Assembly (NCBI RefSeq): GCF_008704205.1
Contig: NZ_VXLC01000027.1
Location: 124,001-188,000, forward strand
Length of the DNA stretch: 64,000 bases
Direction: 5' to 3'
Source: Nocardia colli
GTDB lineage: Bacteria; Actinomycetota; Actinomycetes; Mycobacteriales; Mycobacteriaceae
The notes under the pieces are model-generated. The model made no database searches. It had not been told where the DNA came from and was given only the letters and a program-made list of their open reading frames with translations. Shown here in pieces: positions 1 to 8,183 of this stretch. How positions within the stretch are numbered: the stretch's first letter is position 1; each line of letters begins with the position of its first letter. The position numbers and the translations under genes were made by a program.

Positions 1-199
1 CGGCGCTCTCGTTTCGCCACGGATAGGGAAATACCCGCGTGCCCGCGTCGACCGCGACCGACACCGATGTCGTGAAGGACAGCACGTCGACCACGACGAC
101 CGCCGCGCTATCGGGCCCTAACGCCCGCGCACCCGCCAAACCCCAGTCGATTCGCACTCCCCACGGAAGTTGCTTCGACCACTCGGGAATCTCCGGCAT
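1..199 (-). CDS. comB: 2-phosphosulfolactate phosphatase family protein (ComB-like), N-terminal fragment
   Basis: The minus strand from an ATG at 199 stays open to the left edge, giving about 66 residues of a protein that continues outside the window. It contains the hydrophobic strand VVVVDVLSFTTSVSVAV followed by GTRVFPYPWR, which I recognise as the N-terminal pattern of the ComB family (Mg-dependent hydrolysis of 2-phosphosulfolactate; in actinobacteria the true substrate is uncertain). It begins 22 bases after the stop of the minus-strand gene at 222-521, so the two are probably co-transcribed. There is no strong Shine-Dalgarno before the ATG. Only the N-terminus is visible, so the catalytic region cannot be checked. 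Confidence 0.6.
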   Translation of the reverse strand, partial: MPEIPEWSKQLPWGVRIDWGLAGARALGPDSAAVVVVDVLSFTTSVSVAVDAGTRVFPYPWRNESA

Positions 200-221
200 C
201 AGTTCGACGAATTCTCGACGA

Positions 222-521
222 TCAGAAGAAGTACGCGGTGCCCGAAGAACTTCCGGTCCCGTAGCCCATGCTCTTCAGCCAATTACGAAAGTTGATCAAC
301 GCATTACCGACCGGCCCCGGATCGGAGCACGAACCACCGACCGAGGAGAAGGTGCACCCGTCATCCGCCACCGCGGACGTCCCGATTTCACGGCCGGCGA
401 GCTGCCCGCTCTCCGCCGACGCCGTCGCCGATCCGGCCAGTACACCGGCGACCACGCCACCGGCTACCAGGACACTGCTGATTCCACGTTTCCACTGCAC
501 GCTGTCATTGGATGTACTCAT
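222..521 (-). CDS. small secreted hypothetical protein
   Basis: A 99-residue protein if started at the ATG at 521 (start of MSTSNDSVQWKRG). An upstream start at 572 would add 17 residues that do not look like a signal peptide. Basic residues WKRG are followed by a hydrophobic stretch VLVAGGVVAGVLAGSATASA ending in an Ala-x-Ala cleavage signal, so it is predicted to be exported. The mature part is about 65 residues with two cysteines (DDGCTF, GGSCSD) that could form a disulphide, and ends in aromatic residues (AYFF). I do not recognise a family. Small secreted proteins of this style are common in Nocardia and mycobacteria. Confidence 0.55.
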   Translation of the reverse strand: MSTSNDSVQWKRGISSVLVAGGVVAGVLAGSATASAESGQLAGREIGTSAVADDGCTFSSVGGSCSDPGPVGNALINFRNWLKSMGYGTGSSSGTAYFF

Positions 522-612
522 TCGTACGAAGCTACCGCACCGTGCAGTGAAACCGTTTGTCCCGCAGTACACCCCAACTCTGGGGTCTCGCGGAATTCGC
601 CGATCGGTGCGA

Positions 613-1278
613 CTAACCCAATCGGGCGTTATTGATCACGACCGGCTGGGCCGGCAGCCCGTCGCGTTCACCGCGTTCGGTCGGCGTGATGCCTGCGGCG
701 ACCATCCGATCGAGCACGTCCATTCCGCTCACGACCTGGCCGAGCACCGAATAGTTCGCCGGGATATGCGCGAACGAGTGCACGATGAAGAATTCGCTGC
801 CGTTGGTGCCGGGCCCCTGATTGCCCATCGCCACGGTGCCGCGCTCGTAGGTCTCGGTGCCGTCGACCTCATCGGGGAACTGGTAGCCGGGGCCGCCCTT
901 CTCCACCTCGTAGATGTCGCCGCACTGCAAGACGCCGAGGCGTGCGCTGTCGGTCAGCCGCCAGCACTGGCTCTGATCGTAAAAGCGTTGCAGCACCAGG
1001 CTTGCCATGTTCTGCGCGGCGCACGGTGCGGCACCGGCCCGGTTCAGTCGCACGGTCACCGGCCCGTAGTTGAACTGGAAGGTCACGTCCATGGTGCCGA
1101 CGGCCAGCGCGACCGGCGGCGGCGACACCACCGGACGGGCCGCGGCGTTGTCCGGCGCGGTCGGCGTGAAGCTGCACGGCACGACGGGCGGTCCGGCCGA
1201 GGCCGGGACGGTGCCCGCGACCAGGCCGGACAACGATAGGACGGAGATGGCGAGCGCAGCGCCCCAGCGTGAATTCAT
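613..1278 (-). CDS. secreted peptidyl-prolyl cis-trans isomerase (cyclophilin type)
   Basis: A 221-residue protein from the ATG at 1278; a TTG at 1287 is an alternative start. An N-terminal signal peptide (ALAISVLSLSGLVAGTVPASA) predicts export. The mature part is a cyclophilin domain: GPVTVRLNRAGAAPCAAQNM, then QCWRLT, GPGYQFPDEVDG, GTVAMGNQGPGTNGSEFFI and YSVLGQVVSGMDVLD match the family's successive blocks, including the GS-FFI segment of the active site. Cyclophilins catalyse proline isomerisation and act as folding helpers, here outside the membrane. The next minus-strand gene upstream is a thiol-disulphide protein, so both neighbours would act in extracytoplasmic protein folding. Confidence 0.85.
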   Translation of the reverse strand: MNSRWGAALAISVLSLSGLVAGTVPASAGPPVVPCSFTPTAPDNAAARPVVSPPPVALAVGTMDVTFQFNYGPVTVRLNRAGAAPCAAQNMASLVLQRFYDQSQCWRLTDSARLGVLQCGDIYEVEKGGPGYQFPDEVDGTETYERGTVAMGNQGPGTNGSEFFIVHSFAHIPANYSVLGQVVSGMDVLDRMVAAGITPTERGERDGLPAQPVVINNARLG

Positions 1279-1335
1279 AGCGTGCAAACTAGCCGATAAT
1301 GCCGAATCAAGTTCACTAAAGCGGCAATCCGCTCA

Positions 1336-2121
1336 CTATCGCGCAGCGGTGATCAGTGGGGTGAGGCCTTCGGGGCCGAAGAGGGGCTTGGCCTCGGTGA
1401 CCTGTTGGCCGTTGACGAAGACCGAGGGGGTGGACTTGATGCCGCCGGCGAGCAGTTCCTTGGTCTTCGTGCGCAGGTAGGAGTCGTACTTGCGGTCGGT
1501 AATGCATTGGGCCACTGCCGGATCCGGGTAGCCGGCGTCCCTGGCGATCTCCAGCAGCCGGTCGTCGGGCAGGCCGTCACCGCCCTCGGCGGGCTGGTTC
1601 TGGAACATCGCGGCCAGCCAGCTCTGGTACTTCGACGGGTCCGCTTCGGCGACGCAGTAGGAGGCGTTGCCTGCTCGCGACGAGTACTGGGTGGTCGACG
1701 CACGGTCCAGGAACGAGATGACGTTGTATTCGACGATGGCCGAACCGCTGGTCACGGCGTCTTCGAGCACCTTGGCGTTGGCCTTCTCGAACATCTGGCA
1801 GGCCGGGCATTGCAGGTCGGCGACGACGCGGACGACGACCTTCGCGGCCGGGTCGCCGATCCGGACCGCGCCGTTGTCGGTCACGCCCGCAGGGGTGGCG
1901 GGCAACTGCTCGGCCATCGGCAGCGGGCTGGCGCTCTGGACCGGTTTCGGCGTGCCGATGACGTCCTTGGTGAGGTCGCGCGCGACGATCCCGACGCAGA
2001 CCGCCGCGACGAGGGCGAAGAGCACGCCGCCCGCGATCAGGGCGGCCAGCACCTTGCGATTGTGCGCCTCGCGCTCCGGCTCCGATGGGAGGGTGGACCA
2101 GTCACCCTGCGTGGTGTTCAC
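1336..2121 (-). CDS. DsbA-family membrane-anchored thioredoxin-like protein
   Basis: A 261-residue protein from GTG at 2121, preceded by GGGGGAA. A cytoplasmic N-terminus of about 25 residues is followed by one transmembrane helix (VLAALIAGGVLFALVAAVCV), then an extracytoplasmic thioredoxin fold. The redox motif is CPAC in VADLQCPACQMFEKAN, the form usual for DsbA-like oxidoreductases in actinobacteria; FVNGQQVTEAKPLFGPEG near the C-terminus is the substrate-side end of the family. It probably oxidises or isomerises disulphides in exported proteins. It is divergent from the Nudix gene and lies 58 bases upstream of the secreted cyclophilin gene on the same strand. Confidence 0.85.
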   Translation of the reverse strand: MNTTQGDWSTLPSEPEREAHNRKVLAALIAGGVLFALVAAVCVGIVARDLTKDVIGTPKPVQSASPLPMAEQLPATPAGVTDNGAVRIGDPAAKVVVRVVADLQCPACQMFEKANAKVLEDAVTSGSAIVEYNVISFLDRASTTQYSSRAGNASYCVAEADPSKYQSWLAAMFQNQPAEGGDGLPDDRLLEIARDAGYPDPAVAQCITDRKYDSYLRTKTKELLAGGIKSTPSVFVNGQQVTEAKPLFGPEGLTPLITAAR

Positions 2122-2293
2122 GTGTATTCCCCCGTGCCTCTCGCCAATTCAACAGTTTCGCTCCGTCACGATAGTGGTTGCCGAACCGGTTTGGTGACGC
2201 TGACCGGGTCGAGTACACGTCCAGTACCGCCGGGTCGGGCGGCGGCGAATACTCCCTTGACCCCGGCCCGAACCGGAAAAGTAGGGTGGGCCG

Positions 2294-2692
2294 GTGATTC
2301 GCACAGCCGCGTTGGCCCACATCAGGGATCGTCGTCTGCTGCAGACGCGATCGATCGGCAAGGACATCTTCTACATGGCGGGCGGGAAGATCGACCCCGG
2401 CGAGACGCCCGCGGGAGCACTGCATCGCGAGGTCCGCGAGGAACTCGGCGTCGGCGTCGTTTCCTACGATGAACTGGGCGTTTTCACCGCCCAAGCGGTC
2501 GGGTACGCACCCGGCACCCAGCTGCACATGACCTGTTTCACCGCCGAACTGGACGGCGAACCGCAGCCGACCAGTGAGATCGCCGAGCTGCGCTACTTCA
2601 CGGTGAGCGAGTACGCCGCGATGGATCACGTCGCGCCCGGCTCGATGCTGGTCTTCCGCAAGCTGCACGAGCTCGGCGTCGTCGACTGGTAG
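2294..2692 (+). CDS. Nudix hydrolase
   Basis: A 132-residue protein starting at GTG 2294. The Nudix box is complete: GKIDPGETPAGALHREVREE followed by LGV, matching Gx5Ex7REUxEExGU and supplying the metal-binding glutamates. The family hydrolyses nucleoside diphosphates linked to another group; the substrate cannot be told from this sequence. The length is typical for a single-domain Nudix protein. It ends with ELGVVDW. It is divergent from the DsbA-like gene, with 172 bases between their start codons that must hold both promoters. Confidence 0.85.
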   Translation: MIRTAALAHIRDRRLLQTRSIGKDIFYMAGGKIDPGETPAGALHREVREELGVGVVSYDELGVFTAQAVGYAPGTQLHMTCFTAELDGEPQPTSEIAELRYFTVSEYAAMDHVAPGSMLVFRKLHELGVVDW

Positions 2693-2764
2693 GTGCGGAG
2701 GGCGTCGCGCCGCCTTTCGATGTGTGCCATGTTGGTGTGGGGTGACCAGAGGAAGGGAGAACCG

Positions 2765-3490
2765 ATGTCCGGGTTCGATCCAGCGGATATCCGGGTGCTG
2801 ACTTGCGACATCTTCGGCACCACCGTGGACTGGTACACCGGGGTGTCCGAGCAGGCCGCCGACGTCTTCCGCACGGCCGGTGTCGATCTCGACGCCGAGG
2901 TCTTCGCCGACGAATGGCGCGACATGTATCTGCCTGCCATGCAACGGGTCCGGGACGGTGAGCGAGCCTGGGTGTACCTCGACACCCTGCATCGGGAGTC
3001 GCTCGACGAGCTCCTGCAGCGGCACGGGATCGGCGCGGCGCTCGACGAGACGGCCCGTCGGCGGCTGGTCCGCGCTTGGCATCTGCTGCCCGCCTGGCCG
3101 GACGCCGTGGAAGGTCTTGCGCGCCTGCGGAATCGATACACCTTGGCCGCGTTGTCCAATGGTGGTTTCGCGCTGCTCACCCGGCTGGTGAAGGCCGCTG
3201 ATCTGCCCTTCGACTGCATCCTGTCCGCCGAGCTCGCGCAGACGTACAAGCCTGCGGCACAGGTCTATCGAACCGCCGCCGGGCTGCTCGACGTCGAACC
3301 GGAGCAGGTGCTGATGGTCGCGGCACACAGCTGGGATATCGATGGCGCGAGTGCCGCAGGGTTGCGCACCGCGTTTCTCGAACGGCCGGGCGAGAAAGGG
3401 CCGCAACAGAAAGCCGACCGTGCCGAGGACACGGTCAGCGATCTGTCCGTCACTAGCTTCGTCGAGCTGGCCGAAGCATTGGGCTGCTGA
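2765..3490 (+). CDS. haloacid dehalogenase type II (HAD superfamily hydrolase)
   Basis: A 241-residue protein. The ATG at 2765 is chosen because AGGAAGGGAGA precedes it; an in-frame upstream extension to 2693 has no such signal. Motif I is CDIFGTTVDW, with nucleophile Asp15; motif II is ALSNGG; the lysine motif is TYKPAAQVY; and WDIDGASAAG is motif III. This order and the Asp-x-Phe-Gly-Thr form fit L-2-haloacid dehalogenase-like HAD proteins, which open C-halogen or phosphoester bonds through an aspartyl intermediate. The natural substrate is not evident. It lies downstream of the Nudix gene on the same strand. Confidence 0.85.
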   Translation: MSGFDPADIRVLTCDIFGTTVDWYTGVSEQAADVFRTAGVDLDAEVFADEWRDMYLPAMQRVRDGERAWVYLDTLHRESLDELLQRHGIGAALDETARRRLVRAWHLLPAWPDAVEGLARLRNRYTLAALSNGGFALLTRLVKAADLPFDCILSAELAQTYKPAAQVYRTAAGLLDVEPEQVLMVAAHSWDIDGASAAGLRTAFLERPGEKGPQQKADRAEDTVSDLSVTSFVELAEALGC

Positions 3491-3526
3491 AAGCCTGCGG
3501 TGCGACAGCCGTTTTCGTGGTGCCGG

Positions 3527-4600
3527 CTACGCGTCGACCGGGTAGCGCGCGTCGAGCCCGGATCGGTCGCCGACGCCGAAGTGCATGACCAGGTCGTCGG
3601 CGACCTGAATCAGGACATCGCGTCCCTCGACCGTGGACACCAGGTCCATCGGTAGCGCGGAGACGCCGTGGACGGCGCCGATCAGGTTGCCCGCGACCGC
3701 GCCGGTCGAGTCGGAATCGCCGGAGTGGTTCACCGAGAGCAGCAATGCTGCCCGCGTGTCCCCGCCCTTCGCCGAGTGCAGCGCACAATACACCGCGATG
3801 GCCAGGCATTCCTCGGCGATCCAGCCCGCGCCGACGTGCTCCACCTGTTCGGCGGTGGGCGGCTCCTCGGCCAGCTCGACGGCGCGGGTCAACGCCGTCA
3901 CCGTCTCCTCGCTCGACGGAATCTGCCCGAGCTGAACGATTGTCTCCTGTACCGCGATCGGTAACTCGACCCCGCTGACCACCCGATCGAGAATCGCCGC
4001 GAACGCACCCGCCGCGATATATCCCGTCGGATGTCCGTGCGTCAGCTGCGCGGCCCGTGCGGCCGTGACAAACGCCTGCTCAGCACCCATTCCCGCCAAT
4101 CCGAAAGGCGCGGAACGCATCACGGTCCCGCACCCTTTCGAATGCGGATTCACCGCTCCTTGCTCGCCGAACGGCCCCGGCGGCTGATATTCGCGCGACT
4201 GCCGGGCGAGCCCGGACATACACGCGTTACCCGGCGCCCGCGCCGCATACAAAAACGGCAAACTCGCCAACCATCCATCGCTGTGGTCCGCGGGCCCGCT
4301 CCCTTGCTGAGTCTGTAACCAGCGCAGATAAGCCCGTCGCAACGCCGGCGTCGGATCCGCGCCCGCAGCGGATCGCAACAAACCTTCCGCGGTAAACAGA
4401 GTCATCTGCGTATCGTCGGTAATCTCCTGCGGCGCACCCTGATTCGCCTGCGGCACAAATCCGGTCACCCCCCTTTCCCCGTGCCGCCCCCGAATCTGCT
4501 CCAACTTCAAGAACTCGATAGGCCACCCCAGTGCGTCGCCGACCGCCCCACCCAGCAGGGATCCCCGAACCCGCTCGAATATCGTCGCGTAATCCACCAT
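3527..4600 (-). CDS. ADP-ribosylglycohydrolase family protein
   Basis: A 357-residue protein with the three conserved blocks of the DraG/ARH family: GGAVGDALGWPIEF near residue 18, ITDDTQMTLFTAEGLLR near residue 60 (Asp pair of the dinuclear metal site), and NHSGDSDSTGAVAGNLIGA near residue 290 (second metal-binding aspartates). These enzymes remove ADP-ribose from arginine or other acceptors. It is convergent with the HAD gene. No ADP-ribosyltransferase gene is visible nearby, so the partner modification is unknown. Confidence 0.9.
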   Translation of the reverse strand: MVDYATIFERVRGSLLGGAVGDALGWPIEFLKLEQIRGRHGERGVTGFVPQANQGAPQEITDDTQMTLFTAEGLLRSAAGADPTPALRRAYLRWLQTQQGSGPADHSDGWLASLPFLYAARAPGNACMSGLARQSREYQPPGPFGEQGAVNPHSKGCGTVMRSAPFGLAGMGAEQAFVTAARAAQLTHGHPTGYIAAGAFAAILDRVVSGVELPIAVQETIVQLGQIPSSEETVTALTRAVELAEEPPTAEQVEHVGAGWIAEECLAIAVYCALHSAKGGDTRAALLLSVNHSGDSDSTGAVAGNLIGAVHGVSALPMDLVSTVEGRDVLIQVADDLVMHFGVGDRSGLDARYPVDA

Positions 4601-4643
4601 AAGACCCCATCATTCCCGACCCGCCCGCCGCTGTCCCAGAACC

Positions 4644-4841
4644 TCACCCAGTTGCCGACCCCGTCGGCCCTTCGTCGGCTGTCGAGTCGCCGTGGAAATC
4701 TCCGCGGATAAGGTCCAGTGGCAGAAGGTCAGCGGCCCACACCTCGAAACCGCGCGCGAAGAACACAGCCCGGCGCAGACGCAGGACTCGTCCTGGCTCT
4801 GCGCCCATCGCGATGCGCTGCGGATTCGACTCGAACGCCAT
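4644..4841 (-). CDS. possible small hypothetical protein
   Basis: An open frame of 65 codons fitting exactly between two minus-strand genes (12 bases after the stop of the FAD oxidoreductase, 43 before the ADP-ribosylglycohydrolase start). Codon third positions are mostly G or C, as in the neighbours, and the peptide (for example RRAVFFARGFEVWAADLLPL) is not obviously low-complexity shadow sequence. No Shine-Dalgarno, signal or family motif was recognised. It could equally be non-coding spacer. Confidence 0.3.
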   Translation of the reverse strand: MAFESNPQRIAMGAEPGRVLRLRRAVFFARGFEVWAADLLPLDLIRGDFHGDSTADEGPTGSATG

Positions 4842-4853
4842 GGGTTCGGCCGT

Positions 4854-6608
4854 TCAGATCCGAATGAGCGGTGCCGCATCGTCATCGGTTGCCGCACGCC
4901 CTCCGCGGCATGCGGCGAGCGGGTCGAAATCGGCTCCCCACGGTGCAATTCGAGTCGGATCGGCGAGCACCGCCCCGGCGCGGACCTCCGCCAGCAGATC
5001 GCGGCCGACGATCGCCGACGCCGCCTGCACCCCGCTGAGCATCGCGCCTTCGGTAGCGGGCCCCGTCGAGGTGCTGGTGCCGGCGAGGAACAACCCCCGG
5101 ATCGGCGTCCGCGCGCCGGGACGCAACGGCCCGAGCTGAGTGATCCGCGGTTCGAGACCGTAGGAGGTGCCGTTGGTGGTCCGGGTGTAGCGCTCCTGCG
5201 TGGCCGGTGTGGCCAGCTCGCTCCACTGGACCTTCGCGGCGGCGCCGGGGAACGCTTGATCCACCCGAGCCAGCAGCCCGCCGGCGATGATCTCCTTGAT
5301 GTCGCGATAGGCGCTGTTGCTCCGATAGCTCTGCGTGGCAACCTCATCCGCGCTCACGCCCCACAGCGCCGGATTCCACGGCGCCAAGGTCTGCGCCTCG
5401 ATGGCGGCGTGCCCGGGCGGGGCGCTGAAGTGATTCGCCGGATCGCGGCGGGTGGAGGACTGCACGTAGGTCGGCTGCCGGAGCGCGAAGTCCTCGGCCC
5501 ACTGCCGGGGATCCCGGCGACCGGCTCCGGTCAGTAGTTGCGACGACATCCGCGACAGCGACCACAGCGAATCGGCCGCTTTCCAGGTCGTGGCCGGGAT
5601 CGTGTAGTAGTTGGTATTCGGTGTCCCGGCAAGGTCGATCTCGATGCCGAAGTAGCCGTTGATCAGCGGCAGGGCCATCTTGTAGTGCTCGTTGCGCATG
5701 ACCGCCCACCTCGGCAGCTGCTCGTAGCCGATCAGATCGCGATAGGTGCGCTTGATATCGGCGGCGGACACCACCACCGGCGCGGTCAGGATCTCGCCGT
5801 CGCGCAGCCGCACCCCGGTGACCCGTCCCGACTCCACGAGAATGCGGTCGACCTCGGTGCGGGTGCGGATCTGCCCGCCGTGCCCGCGGATCACCTCGGC
5901 GAAGCCGGCCGCCAGCACCTGGCCGCCGCCGCGCGGGAACCAGGCGCCGCGGCCGACGAAGTTCTCCAGGAACGCCGCGGCGACGGCGACGGGCGCTCGG
6001 TGGGGTGGCGTCGCGGCCGCACCGTCTTGGACCGACAACGCCAGCATGGTCCGCGGCTTCAACCGGCAAGCGGCGAGGAGCGCGGCGTGCGGCACCGGCG
6101 CCCATGCCGCGGCGGTGCCCGCCCGCATGACGGCCCGCCGCAGATCGTTCGCGGAAGTCGCTGTGCGATCGAGTGATTCGCCGATGGCGCGCACGATCGA
6201 GACATATCGGCGCAGCCCGCGCTCCTCGCCCGGGAATGCCTGGATCAGGTTCTCCAGGTAGTTGTCCCAGCCGACCGGGATCCGCAACTCGAAATCGGGG
6301 GCGATGATCGTGTCGAAGCCATCGGTATCCAGCGGCAGCCACTGCACTCGATCGTCGAGACCGATACCGCGCAGCAGGGTCGGCACGTTTCCGTTCGGCC
6401 CGCAGTCACCGATGTAGTGCACGCCGACATCGAACTCCCACTTGCGTTTCCGGCGGAAGACGTGGGACGAACCGCCCAGCACCGAATACTGCTCCAGCAG
6501 TGTCACTTTCAGCCCCGATGCGGCCAGATAGGAAGCCGCGGACAGGCCGCCGAGCCCTGCCCCGATCACAATCGCGTCCCAGGAAGAACCGTGCACACCA
6601 GAGGTCAT
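4854..6608 (-). CDS. FAD-dependent oxidoreductase of the CrtI / retinol-saturase type
   Basis: A 584-residue protein. The ATG at 6608 is preceded by GGAGCGGAG; an upstream in-frame start at 6692 would place the operator dyad inside the coding region and is less likely. The N-terminal Rossmann motif AIVIGAGLGGLSAASYLA binds FAD, followed by LLEQYSVLGGSSHVFRRK, and the C-terminal block GLFLAGTSTSTGPATEGAML is the second FAD-contacting signature. The overall pattern is that of phytoene desaturases, carotenoid isomerases and all-trans-retinol 13,14-reductases. A polyene or steroid-like substrate is possible but not shown. No carotenoid genes are adjacent. A perfect 13-bp dyad lies 53 bases upstream of the start. 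Confidence 0.8.
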   Translation of the reverse strand: MTSGVHGSSWDAIVIGAGLGGLSAASYLAASGLKVTLLEQYSVLGGSSHVFRRKRKWEFDVGVHYIGDCGPNGNVPTLLRGIGLDDRVQWLPLDTDGFDTIIAPDFELRIPVGWDNYLENLIQAFPGEERGLRRYVSIVRAIGESLDRTATSANDLRRAVMRAGTAAAWAPVPHAALLAACRLKPRTMLALSVQDGAAATPPHRAPVAVAAAFLENFVGRGAWFPRGGGQVLAAGFAEVIRGHGGQIRTRTEVDRILVESGRVTGVRLRDGEILTAPVVVSAADIKRTYRDLIGYEQLPRWAVMRNEHYKMALPLINGYFGIEIDLAGTPNTNYYTIPATTWKAADSLWSLSRMSSQLLTGAGRRDPRQWAEDFALRQPTYVQSSTRRDPANHFSAPPGHAAIEAQTLAPWNPALWGVSADEVATQSYRSNSAYRDIKEIIAGGLLARVDQAFPGAAAKVQWSELATPATQERYTRTTNGTSYGLEPRITQLGPLRPGARTPIRGLFLAGTSTSTGPATEGAMLSGVQAASAIVGRDLLAEVRAGAVLADPTRIAPWGADFDPLAACRGGRAATDDDAAPLIRI

Positions 6609-6660
6609 GTCATCTCCGCTCCGAGAATCCGCTGCCCGCGGACGGTGGTGGTCGATCAGC

Positions 6661-6691
6661 TGCATATAACTGTGGGTAACAGTTATATGCA
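6661..6691. promoter_or_regulatory. 13-bp perfect inverted repeat, probable operator of the FAD oxidoreductase gene
   Basis: TGCATATAACTGT at 6661-6673 is repeated in inverted orientation as ACAGTTATATGCA at 6679-6691 around a 5-base spacer. The site lies 53-83 bases upstream of the minus-strand start at 6608, in a locally AT-rich patch. Arm length and spacing suit a TetR-type dimer pair; no TetR gene is adjacent, so the regulator must act from elsewhere. Confidence 0.65.
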
Positions 6692-6837
6692 CAGTAGTAG
6701 CATGATCGGTCTACCTCAATAGCATCGCGAAAAATGACCGCTGAACAGCAGTAATGTCAGCGGGTTGGTAGTCGAACCGCGACATACGGGGAGTGGCGGC
6801 GGTATCCGTCGAAGCCTTTCTGTGGCTCGTTCCCTAC

Positions 6838-7995
6838 CTACGCGGCAGGAGTGCCTGCCTGTCGCCGCAACCGCGCGGCCAGCCAGAGCACGACTCCGTA
6901 ACCGAATGCCGCGTCGGCGCTCGATACCAGCGCGGCCGTCGGGAACACGACGGCATGCCGCAGGCCCGCGTCGGCCAGCGCGCGAATCCGGGCGAGAACC
7001 TCTGGGGGAGTGCCGATCATGAGCCACTCGTGCAGCACCTCGTCCGGCACCTCCGCAATGGCCTCCTGCACTTCGGCTTTGGTCAACCGATGCGGCATGA
7101 GATCGATCAGCCCCCGGAATCCCTCGCCGAACGGATGTTTCGCACCGCAACGCGCCCACACCGCGTCCGGCGCGAGCAGCGCCATGTAGCGGATGCCGGG
7201 GTGCCGCATCAGTTGCCGGATGCCCGCGGGGGTGCGCGCGGTGAGCATCGAGATCATGGTGGCGGGGACGATCGCCTCGGGATCGCGGCCTGCGGCGCGA
7301 GCGGCGTTGTGCACCACGTTCAGTCGCCGCCCGTACTCGTCGGGCGACATGGCCTCCCACGGATACCAGCCGTCGGCGTAGCGCCCGGTCAGTTCCAGCA
7401 TGCGCGGCCCGTGCGCGCCGAGCCAGATCTGCGGCATCCGATCCGCCGGGGCGGTCAAATCCATTGGCGCGCTGTCGATCCGGTAGTACTTGCCGGCGAA
7501 GTCGAACGATTCCGTCGAGGTCAGTGCCGTGCGCACCACCTGGAGGGCCTCCTCCAGCCTGGAGACCGGGCGATCCCAGGTGAATCCATACGGATCGAGG
7601 TTCTCCCGCTCGCCGCAACCGAGCCCGAGGATCGGCGGCGACTTCGTCATGTGCGCCAGCGTGAGAAACGTCTGCGCGAGCAGCACCGGATGCCTGCGGA
7701 TCGGATCGGTGACCCCGACGCCCAGCTGCACCCGTCCGGCCCCGGCGGCCAGATTCGCCAGCAGCGGAGCGTAATCGAACTGTTCGTCCGGGCTGCGGAC
7801 CACCTTCGCCTGCGGGGTGAAGTCGGCATCCCAGATGGCCCGGGGGAACACGCTGATCAAATGATCCGGCGCCAGAATGGAATCCAGCCGTCCGAGCTTG
7901 GCCAGCCGCACCAGGAAGCGGGAGGCGCTCAGCGGCGGATTGACACCGGCCATGGTGCCCACCGCGAACGACCGGGAATTGTGCGAGTCCGACAC
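6838..7995 (-). CDS. LLM-class F420-dependent oxidoreductase
   Basis: A 385-residue luciferase-like monooxygenase-fold protein. The GTG at 7995 (VSDSHNSRSFAV) is preceded by GAGAGGAGA and preferred over a start ten codons upstream. Conserved family stretches include ILAPDHLISVFPRAIWD near the start, QLGVGVTDPIRRHPVLLAQT, LGLGCGERENLDPYGF, PQIWLGAHGPRMLELTGRYA and DGWYP. These match coenzyme F420-dependent reductases such as mycobacterial phthiodiolone ketoreductase-like and hydride-transfer enzymes. The specific substrate is unknown. It is upstream of the FAD oxidoreductase on the same strand but separated by about 230 bases containing a separate operator. Confidence 0.85.
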   Translation of the reverse strand: MSDSHNSRSFAVGTMAGVNPPLSASRFLVRLAKLGRLDSILAPDHLISVFPRAIWDADFTPQAKVVRSPDEQFDYAPLLANLAAGAGRVQLGVGVTDPIRRHPVLLAQTFLTLAHMTKSPPILGLGCGERENLDPYGFTWDRPVSRLEEALQVVRTALTSTESFDFAGKYYRIDSAPMDLTAPADRMPQIWLGAHGPRMLELTGRYADGWYPWEAMSPDEYGRRLNVVHNAARAAGRDPEAIVPATMISMLTARTPAGIRQLMRHPGIRYMALLAPDAVWARCGAKHPFGEGFRGLIDLMPHRLTKAEVQEAIAEVPDEVLHEWLMIGTPPEVLARIRALADAGLRHAVVFPTAALVSSADAAFGYGVVLWLAARLRRQAGTPAA

Positions 7996-8183
7996 AGTGG
8001 TCTCCTCTCGACCGGCGTGCCGCATCGGGCACCCCCACTCGATTATCCCGACGACCCAGGTCCGCGTCCGGCGAATCCGTCGGTCAGAATTGACACACGT
8101 TGCAGTTCCTGCGAATGTTCGAGGGACCGCGAGGTTCCGGATTCGGCTGGGCGCCTCGGTGTCGTCGAGTCGGAGCGTGCGCT

